Below, one piece after another: positions 55,986-64,000 of a stretch of 64,000 nucleotides of DNA. Positions within the stretch are counted from its first letter, which is position 1; every line of letters starts with the position of its first letter. Made by a program: the position numbers and the translations under genes. The notes beneath the pieces were generated by a model. It was given only the letters and a program-made list of their open reading frames with translations. It made no database searches and was not told the DNA's origin. Source of the stretch: Auricularia sp. M13 (taxonomy: Eukaryota > Basidiomycota > Agaricomycetes > Auriculariales > Auriculariaceae). The stretch covers positions 930,001 to 994,000 of the forward strand of contig CM073195.1 of NCBI GenBank assembly GCA_037042915.1. The letters run 5' to 3'.

Positions 55986-58974
55986 ATGGCCGACAACAAC
56001 AACCACGCCGCGTCCACCAGCGCCGCGGCCGCCCACGAGGACTCGCAGCCCGTCGACATCCCGCCGTCCGTATTCGACGGTGCGCGCGTCCCCGGTGCTA
56101 ATGGTCTTGCGCTCACAATTTCGTACAGAGCCAGCCTGGGAGCGCAAGCATCTGCCCACCATCCCATACGAGCTCATCGACTCCGCCGTCTTCCGCTGGG
56201 ACCTCAAGGAATACAGCTGGGAGCGGCTCGAGAAGCGCCGCCAGAAGCTGTACTCACAACCGTTCCACTGCGGCGGGCACACATGGTGCGCTGCAGCGCG
56301 AGCTGGTCCGTGCGTGGGCTGATTGTGCGCAGGAAACTCATGCTGTTCCTCGGCGGCGTCGTGGCCAGCGACCCGAACAAGGTCTCCATCTACCTCGTCT
56401 GCACGTCCACCGGCAAGGACAACCATCCCTGCGCTCAGATGGCGTTTGCTATGAGTAACCCGAACGACCCGACGGTCTACCTCACTTACAGTCCGTCCCG
56501 CAATCTGTCGGCTAACGCGCCACGCCCGAGCTCACCTTTTCCGGCCAGATTCCTATCACCGCTTTACGCCGCACGACGACGACTGGGGCTTCACTTACTT
56601 TTGCTCGAGCGACCGTCTTCGCGCAGAGTCCAGTAGCGGCCGGCCCATCCCCGTCCTCGAGGACGATCATGTGCTCATCAGCGTCTTCATGCGAGTCGTC
56701 AAGGACAGCACGGGCGGCGGGGTGCTGTGGTATAACTTGGGCACAGGGTCAGCACAAAGTGCCCCAGACGTGCGTCTAGACCCCTCATTAACCCGCGTGC
56801 CTTCTCTATTCAGATATTGCCCAAGAGCCACAACTGGCCTCATGAATCTACATTCACCGAGTCTGGGGGTATCATGTCTGAATATCGCGTTGCAATTGCT
56901 GTACATGATCGCGCCCTTCCGCAAGGTAAGCACGCGTTCGATACGAACCCGCGGCATGTCGGCTGGCTCACGCGCGCTTTCATTGCCGTTCTAGGCAGTA
57001 TATGCTATCCCGACCTCGAAGGATGACAAGCGGACAGCTGTACCATACGCCCTTCAGCGCATGTTCTTTGAGCTGCAGACATCTCCGAATACCGTCGGTC
57101 TGTCTTTATCTGTACGACTGATGCGCGGCATGCACTTATCTAGCCTGCGGCAGGTCAAACGGACTTGATCACAGCCATGGGCTGGAGCGATGCCTTCCTG
57201 CGACGAAGTCGCTTTGACGTGATGGACTACATCCGCCCGATTCTCGCCGCGCTGGCGTCACACATACCAGACACCATCCAAGCGCTCTTCTACGGGCAGT
57301 CGCAGGCGTACATGAAGTGGCTCGCGCAGCCGGCCTCTGCAGGCGCGTCGTTCGTCGAGGCCTTCGACGCGCTCGACCTCGACGTGCACGGCTGCCCGGA
57401 CATCGTCCGCGCTCTGCGCGACTACAAGGAGCCGCGCGAAGCCTCACCCGATGCTGCCTTAGGCATCCGCCTGCGCTCTCTCCCTCCCGTGCTCGTCTTG
57501 AATTTGCGTAGGTGGAAGTGGGACGCAACGAATAACGCGCAGGTCAAGTGCGAGGATCGGTGCGAGTACCCGCTTGAGCTCGCATTGCGTGAAATTGTGC
57601 AGCCGCTGGGTGCGCCCGAGCTGGACACGCCCGGCAAGTACGACTATGCGCTGCACGGCGTATTCGTCAATGACGGCGATCCTGATGGCGGCAATTACTT
57701 TGCGCTCATGAAGCCACGAATGGACGCGTTCTGGTGCAAGTTTGACGAGCAAACTATCATCCCGATTGACAACGACACGGTCAAGGACCCGTTCGAGGGT
57801 GCCAACGCCGCGTATTCGCTCGTATACCTGCGCAAGGATAGACTTCCCGAATTGCTTTGCAATGTGGAAGAGGACGCCGTGCCGCCGCATATTCGTAAGT
57901 CTACACATGCTTTCATGCGTGTGTTGACTAAACTTTTCTGTCTCAAGGGGAGCTCAAAGCTGAATGGTCCAACGAGGTCGACGAGGATGCGCCCATGCAG
58001 ATTCGGGTATGACAAGAGATCTTTTTTTCAGCGTGTTATTCTGAAATTATCATCAGCTTGTCAGTAAACTCGAGTTCAAGCACCACCAAGGTTTCGACAT
58101 CGCGGGTCCCAATCAAGCCAAGGTTTTGGAGGCCAAGCGCGACGAGACGCTGCGCGACCTATTGCCGAAGATACGCAGAGCTTTCAAGCGTGTCGGACAG
58201 CTCCGCGCCATGATCAAGCGACATAATCGCTCTGTACGTCCTGGGAAGATTGTGCCAATCACTGGCCCTACCCTCGATATGAGTGCGTTTCTCGCCCAGT
58301 TGGCCGAAACTAAACTCACGCATGCTTGGGAAGCTTTACGAGAAATTGGCACGACTTTCAACAACTATCTGGAGGAATCGTACTTGATGTTCTATGTCGA
58401 GGACTCTGCAGACCTGAAGCGGGTAAGCCTGTGCGACCCTGTGCCTTAACTGGACTTATAGCCGTTCCCCCAGGAGAAGCCGTTGGACAAGAACAAGCGG
58501 CTCATTTTCCTCAAGCACTTTGACATCCAGAACGAATCGCTCCTCGGTGTTGGCGCTGTCTACGTGAACCCTCATGATAAGGTCGGCGTCATTCGCAACC
58601 GCATCTGTAAAATAATGCGCTGGCGGACGTCCGTCGACATCGACATGCAAGAGGTTCGTATTACATGTTGTCGGCACCATAATGTGCTAAACATGGTGCC
58701 ATGCAGGAGGTCATGTGCGACGTGCCGCAGACCATACAGACTGAACTCACATTTCGACAATGTAACATGGACAACGGCGACATTATCGCGTTCAATCGGT
58801 GAGAGGATATCATCTGCTCGCGATACCCGCTTCTCATTACTGGCCAGGAAGTGGCAGCCTCCCCAAGAACAGGACCAGGCTGGCCCTAGCGACGAAACGA
58901 TAGTACGGGCGCCGTTGCCCCGACACACCACCCTCTTGTCCATGATGCGGACTTTTGAGCGGCCAGCGTCGTAG
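55986..58974 (+). CDS. USP7/UBP15-type protein with altered active site
   Basis: Family members remove ubiquitin; yeast Ubp15 and human USP7 have MATH, USP and C-terminal ubiquitin-like parts. ATG 55986: MADNNNHAASTSAAAAHEDSQPVDIPPSVF, then the front of the MATH domain (LKEYSWERLEKRRQKLYSQPF). Its later blocks include KVSIYLVC and YHRFTPHDDDWGF. The USP Cys box is SLGVSCLNIALQLLYMIAPFRK. Next are ITAMGWSDAFLRRSRFDVMDYI (usual QHDVQE replaced by RFDVMD), ALFYGQSQAYMKWL, VFVNDGDPDGGNYFALMKPR and WCKFDEQTI. The catalytic His of GGHY is Asn here (codon 57693-57695), while Cys and the WCKFD Asp region remain. The ICP45-like end (HHQGFDI, HNRSVRPGK, LYLE-type strand, CNMDNGDIIAFNR) is complete. About 12 introns. 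The protein probably binds rather than cuts ubiquitin. Confidence 0.88.
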
Positions 58975-59346
58975 GGCGCCTGGTCCGCTCGCAGACCATG
59001 TATTCATCTAGCACCACTCCACCGTAGTATTAGTCTCACGACCTCCACCACTATCCCCTGTAGAACCACCCACCCTGACAGCCCGCTCACACACCCGTCT
59101 TCAGACTCGCTCGTATTCTCCATCTCCATCTGTCGCGCATCATCCCCCCTCGCTGCACCTTGCTTTCCGTCTCTGGTATTGGTTGTCTGACTGTGCGTAT
59201 CCTGACTGTCTCCTGATGTATTGATTATTTGGTTCCCGGAAATATGCAACTATGGTGTCCAAGTCACAAGTACTGGAGACGGACGTCGGAAAATTCAAAG
59301 ACAGCGCCGCAACCTTCTTTTTCTACTACGTTCACGACAACCTACA
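58975..59346. other. intergenic
   Basis: C-rich and CT-rich on the plus strand in its first half. This is the promoter region of the MYND gene. No gene seen. Confidence 0.4.
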
Positions 59347-60915
59347 ATGAACCAGTTCGATGCTGGTGTTGAAGCGTCCAAGCGCGTAGTGGATGCAGCA
59401 CGAGCAGAGGTCCAGGCGCGCAAAGCCAGAAAGAAAGACCGCAAAACGGTATGCGGACGATGTGGTAGCGGCGCTGTGGGGACGAAACTCCAAACTTGTT
59501 CGCGGTGCAAGTGCGTATTATCTTCTGCCTGGCCAGCTCATCTCTTATTCATCTCCACCTAGGGCCATAAATTAGTGAAGCGCCGGTCAATTATGCAACA
59601 GATCAGGGTCTGACACTTTGGCAGTTGCTCTGCGACCTGCCAGCGCGACCACTGGAAAAGCGGCCACAAACAGGAATGCAACGGCTTTGTGCACCCGCCA
59701 TTCGCCAAATCCTTCCAGCCATTTGACCGCGAAGACGTTCCCTGGCCGGTGGACCCCATATTTGGGCGTGGTCAGAAGGAGGGCGTTGGCATCTGGGTAA
59801 CGACAAATGGCACCCTCAGCACGTCGTAAGATTCTCCCTTTCAATTCGATGCTCTCACGCCGACTTTTCATAACGAACTCAGGTTGCAGCAAGCGTTTGA
59901 TCCTGTCGATAACAGCCCGTCTGTCTTGCCGCCTCCAGAAGGCACACCTGCATATCAGCGCTGGGCTGGTGTAGGCGCGCATGGCCGAAATCAGCGTGAT
60001 TTCGGCCCAGAATTGAAGAAATATATCGGTTCGACGCTCATGGGCTTTCGCGTTGTCGTCCAGAATCGCCGTCAGGATGGTCGCGTTGTGGCCATCTTTC
60101 CCGGTGAAACCGAACTAAGCACGCATGCGAAGCTCAAGGACAATCTCTTCCCGGACGACCTCAAGCGCGCAAAGTTTACAGTTACCCCAGAGGATCTGTG
60201 CGTATGCTATTCGAACACGGGCCAATGCGGCTGTCACTGATATAAGGATGTTTGCAGTGGACGTGTGATGTCTATCCCACCATGGACCGACTATACTGGT
60301 CTACTACGAGTGGGCATTCTAGAGATCAACGGAGTAGAGGGTCCCAAAGGCAGATTTAGCGGGACTAAAGAGGAACGCAAGGATTACATACCACCTACTC
60401 GACCAACTGGGGGGCCCTGGGATCGCATCATCGACTGGGACGCGCGCAGCGTTGCTCTTGGACCTGGGGACTATGTCGTCTTTGCCTGCCAGTACCGCAT
60501 TGGGGACGGCATTAACTGGAAGGACTACCCCGAAATCATGACGAATAGTCTTGGTATCACCATCCAGGCTTGCGTTACCGAGTCTAAGGCGGCCGAAACT
60601 GCTTGGTCCACGGCCGTACGACACGCGCTGCCTGCTTTGCGCCCTAACCGGAAGAGCGCTCCTTGCTTTGAAGTCACTGCGCCCTGGGATTATGACTACC
60701 TCGAGGAATATTATCGGCCATACTTCGAGCAGGGTCCTGACGCTTTCACCGAATCTCGATATGGAGGACGTGCGAAAAGCGTCAACGAGGTCATGACCAA
60801 CTTGGTGCCAATGGCTTTGAAGACGCTGCTGAACTCCATGCCGGCGGCAAATCGTGCGGAAGCCGTCCGCCGCTTCAGTGCCATGGGTTTTGACATCGAG
60901 GAGGCCCTCCGATGA
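59347..60915 (+). CDS. MYND zinc-finger protein
   Basis: ATG 59347: MNQFDAGVEASKRVVDAARAEVQARKARKKDRK, a helical basic start. Then comes CGRCGSGAVGTKLQTCSRC and, after a long first intron (about 59511-59629), CSATCQRDHWKSGHKQEC. Together these make a full MYND finger with seven Cys and one His in the right spacing. MYND fingers bind Pro-rich peptides. The rest (about 300 residues over three exons) reads FQPFDREDVPWPVDPIFGRGQKEGVGIW, KKYIGSTLMGFRVVVQNRRQDGRVVAIFPGE, GPWDRIIDWDARSVALGPGDYVVFACQYRIGDG and a helical end (MTNLVPMALKTLLNSMP). This C-terminal part is usual in agaricomycete MYND proteins and has no known function. It is not a SET methyltransferase: no SET motifs are seen. Confidence 0.82.
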
Positions 60916-61437
60916 TCACTCGTAGTAACTTCTGCACTTCTAATTCTGCGCGGTCTTCTCTACACAGATTATCTGCGGCATCTGCGTTGCCTGGCCTCGC
61001 TGTATTTTCTGGCTGCTCAATCTTTATTACTGTCCGTCTATCGCGTACGAGTCCTTCGACAGTGTTCCAAAATCGCGACTCGCAGAAGCACCTTCCGTGC
61101 GAACTAGGCCCGCATCATCAGCTCCCGCGACGGTCGAAGGGGTTTCACCAGCAGAGCCTTCAGGAAGCGTACAGGAGAAGGACGCTCTTGAGGACTGCAA
61201 GCTGCATCGAATCTCGGCACATAGAATTTCGGGCTATCGACGTTCTCCGCCCGTACTTCTACGCACAGCTAAATCCGTAATTGCAACTCCATGAACGTCC
61301 AGGGATGCATTCGCCCTGCTTCTATTCCGCATTGCTGCGTGTCAAACAGCGGGAACACTCCTGGAACGAGCTCCCATCCAATGTCCATGCTGGCCTACAC
61401 GTGTACCACGATCTCATGACCACTTTCATCGACTCTC
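60916..61437. other. intergenic
   Basis: No supported gene; promoter side of the fourth BTB gene. Confidence 0.4.
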
Positions 61438-62669
61438 ATGCCGTCCTCGCCCACTTCATCCCATCCCATCGGTAAACCCAGTGCACACGGCGACAACAGC
61501 CCCAGTGGACGACGGCGTTCCTCTGGCACGTTTACATTTGCTGACGATTATTATGCGGAAGATGGCGTGGCGCTCTCCATCGCGGGCGTCATATTCAAGG
61601 CCAGTCATCCGAGGCTCAACAGGCTTAGAGGCCACGATTGCTGACATTTTAGCTTTCATACTTCTAGGTCTCGCGCGAAAAGCTCGCGCGCAACTCGCCC
61701 ATCTTCAGTCTCATGTTTTCCAAGATCGATGGCGAGACCTCTCCGCGCAATCGCCCGAAAGGGAGCTTGCACAATCCTATCACCCTGAGCAATTCCGAGA
61801 TGGAATTGGCAGCATTCCCGGACTACCTCTGGCTTCTTCATGAAGTGTGCGTTCAGGCTCTCACGTTATGTCGGGATATCTATTCGGGATTATTAACTTT
61901 AACTTTTCCCGATTGCAGATCTAATCCGCTTACCGTGGAGGAGTTCCATACCCGCCCTCGTGGCGAGCGGCTCCTCAGACTCCTGCATATGGTGCTTCTT
62001 GCCGTCAAGTTTGATTCGGACGAGCTACTGCCATGGGCGACCAAACACTGCCTGAGCCTTCTGTCGCAGGCCGCAGTGCCGCTCAACCAGAAAACTGTGG
62101 ACCTCCTCGTTGCTGTCACAATATCTTTCCGGAAGGGCGGCGCTGCCAGAGTCGGCTTCGAGACGGCCATTCGAGCATACCTCTGGGCACGCTTCCCATC
62201 GTGGGAGACGGACATGCTGCGCTTGATTGACATCGTCGCCCTTCTCTGCGCCTGCGAAGCCAAAGATCTCACGAGCCTCGCCGCGAGCGCGTACCACGCA
62301 CTTGCCCTCCTCCCGCGCAGCGCTTGGATCGATGATAAGCGCTTGCAGCAGACGCATCGAGTCAGATTGCTTTGCGGGATGGCCACGCTTGCGGAACGCT
62401 GGGATGGCTTGCGGCAGCGATACCAAGACAGCCTGAGCATTGGGCCGCACGCTGCTGCTGCGTTCGACGCCGCTAGCGGACGCTGCTCCAGCTACGACCT
62501 GCGTGGCAAGATTAAGGCCGTCTTGTCCGTTCTCGACGAGCAGAGGGATCTCGATATCAACAAGGCTGCCGCGCAGCAGCTCATCAATCTGCTCGAGCGG
62601 GAGCTTAAGACGGTGGAAGAAACGCCAGAAGTTTACTTCAATGTTTCCCGATGGCACTTTTCTGTCTAG
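61438..62669 (+). CDS. BTB/POZ protein D
   Basis: ATG 61438 gives a polar front (MPSSPTSSHPIGKPSAHGDN). Then FTFADDYYAEDGVALSIAGVIFK joins VSREKLARNSPIFSLMFSKID, the BTB core, followed by NPITLSNSEMELAAFPDYLWLLHE. After an intron ending at about 61919, SNPLTVEEFHTRPRGERLLRLLHMVLLAVKFDSDELLPWATKHCLSLL gives the post-BTB helices. The frame stops at 62669. The first intron after VIFK appears to use a GC donor (AAG|GCCAGT) or an unusual site; no in-frame GT alternative is visible. It belongs to the same family as BTB protein A (intron positions and the LPRSAWIDDKRLQQT-type block agree) and less closely to B and C. About 370 residues. Confidence 0.78.
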
Positions 62670-63226
62670 CAGGGACCGGCAGTCATTGCCTCTCGTCGAA
62701 TCCAGTAGTCCAACACTTCGCCTGCTTTACCTGTTGTAATCGACGTACTCGCCTCATATTCTGAGAATTGAACTTATCCATGTACAGTACACTTTACTAA
62801 TAGCTAATCAACCGAAGAAATATGACGTCCCGCCGCGTGTTCAATGGCTATCGCTGGGTCTACTACTGGCTCCTCAATACAGCAGTGGTGCGAGAAGCGG
62901 TACGACTCCGATTCCATGGGAAGCCTGACAGTCCCCGGTGATGAGACCCTGCTGAGCGTCTCGCTCATTGGGCAAATTTACCTGCTTCGTGGCCGACGAC
63001 GTCGTCGAGCATCTTAGGTCAATGATTCATCGGATGGCCCGTATCCCGGGATAGTCTTTCGTTGTTTTTCGGAAATAGGCGAGATTGCCACCGCGACGGA
63101 TGGGACGGGACGGCAAAGGCCGCAAGTTTCCCGCGAGCGCCTTGGACCCGACTACAGCTCCTCGCACAACACCATCGCCAGCACCGTCCCAGCGAGCGAC
63201 CAGCAGCAATAACGGACGATACAGCG
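62670..63226. other. intergenic
   Basis: Two short open pieces at about 62823-62942 and 62919-63017 have no recognisable content. This is the promoter side of the PIN gene. Confidence 0.35.
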
Positions 63227-64000
63227 ATGTCTTCGCCGGACGATTCGTCTCCCAAGAACGGAGAAAACAAAATAGCTATGTCGCGCGCTCTCGGAGCAGC
63301 ATTCCTCAGCCACCAGGTCCAGGAACTCGAGCGCGCCGTGGCCACCAACCCCCGCCGCGGCGGCCCCGCGGCCGCGGCAGGGGTCACGGCCCAGAGGCTG
63401 GCCGAGGCGGTGGGCCCAAGCGCGGCCATCGCACGCAGGGCTCGGAGGACACGTCCAGCGACGACCAGGCTGGGCTCAGCGGCGTCGGGGCCATCATCAT
63501 CGATGCGAGCGTCCTGGTCCACTGCCCAGGCCAGATCAAGCGCTGGTGCAAGGACGACGTTGGGCCGGACCTTGTTGTCCCACTGGAAGGTATGTGGTTC
63601 GCTGGTTTGGCACCGGGCTCGACTCAGCGCATTATTGACGCCATCTGGCAGTGCTCAACACGCTTGACTTGCTCAAGAAGGGCGCCTCAGTCCTCGCGCA
63701 GCGTGCACGTGCTGCCTCGCGTCTGCTCGAGTCATTCGTGGGCTCAGACACACGGCTGCGTGTCCAGCGCGACGAGGCTTATGTGCTCTGGGACGACATC
63801 CTCGTTACCGGCGGCGACGAGGATGTCCTTCCCCCTCCCGAATGGCTCCGCCGCACGCTCTGTTGCGCGCGCTGGGAAGCTTTGCACAACGCCCGTGGTT
63901 CGGCGGTCGTTGCCGTCGTCGATCCTTCGCCACCGACCGACATCGAGTCGGCGGGCCGCTTCGACGTGCGCGCTGACGGTGCCCTTGTCCGCGCATGGGT
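63227..64000 (+). CDS. PIN-domain protein, runs off the window
   Basis: ATG 63227: MSSPDDSSPKNGENKIAMSRALGAAFLSHQVQELERAV, then a Gly/Arg-rich RGG-like linker. In an adjacent frame, SEDTSSDDQAGLSGVGAIIIDASVLVHCPGQIKRWCKDD and LVVPLE splice (intron 63588-63658) onto VLNTLDLLKKGASVLAQRARAASRLLESF. IIIDASVLVH with its first Asp, and the later acidic positions, mark a PIN nuclease fold of the kind found in SMG6/Swt1-like RNA-decay proteins. To join the front to the PIN part, a one-base frame change in the GC-rich linker near 63355-63400 is required, or an intron I cannot see. The C-terminus lies beyond 64000. Confidence 0.65.

Noticed and set aside
55301-56167. 288-codon open frame on the minus strand
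   Set aside because: It overlaps the UBP15-like start and its promoter, shows no domain, and its amino-acid mix is that of a shadow frame in GC-rich DNA.

Overview
The window reads as nuclear DNA of a basidiomycete fungus, most likely an agaricomycete. Genes lie close together on both strands and are cut by many introns of about 50 bases, nearly all GT-AG. Coding sequence is GC-rich. Several families are typical of agaricomycetes: a DUF6533 membrane protein, four BTB/POZ proteins, F-box and degenerate kinase-like proteins, and a small secreted cysteine protein. No rRNA, tRNA, CRISPR or viral element was recognised. All exon joins below were read by eye.

Layout. 0.4-5.3 kb (+): two autophagy genes side by side (ATG27-like, then ATG12), a secreted cysteine-rich protein and an NTF2/SnoaL-like protein. 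5.6-16.9 kb (mostly -): the XPF/RAD1 nuclease subunit, a PaiB-type flavin protein that lacks its front, an unknown small protein, a kinase-like gene with altered motifs, an isolated PaiB front fragment, the PTS2 receptor PEX7 and mitochondrial ribosomal protein bL35. 17.0-26 kb: a second kinase-like protein, prefoldin subunit 5, an F-box protein and three BTB genes. 26-45.3 kb: CHL1/DDX11 helicase, a Cyk3-like transglutaminase-fold protein head-to-head with SUMO E1 subunit AOS1, a cupin, a large disordered protein, the DUF6533 protein, two small unknown proteins, a ZNG1/CobW GTPase, an M28 aminopeptidase and an MDR reductase.

45.7-53.2 kb is a transposon island. A pogo/Fot1-like DNA transposon has an apparently whole transposase gene. 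A 2.69-kb non-coding element with ~358-bp terminal inverted repeats and an 8-bp target duplication sits inside the pogo element's right terminal repeat. Small palindromes and an outer inverted repeat surround both.

53.6-64 kb (+): an AAA-ATPase-like fragment, a USP7/UBP15-type protein in which the active-site His is Asn, a MYND-finger protein, a fourth BTB protein and the front of a PIN-domain protein that runs off the window.

The conserved genes serve autophagy, DNA repair and sister-chromatid cohesion, SUMO activation, peroxisome import and protein folding. Apart from the two adjacent autophagy genes, I see no operon-like or metabolic cluster. The points of most interest are the nested transposons, the USP7-like probable pseudoenzyme and the split PaiB gene.
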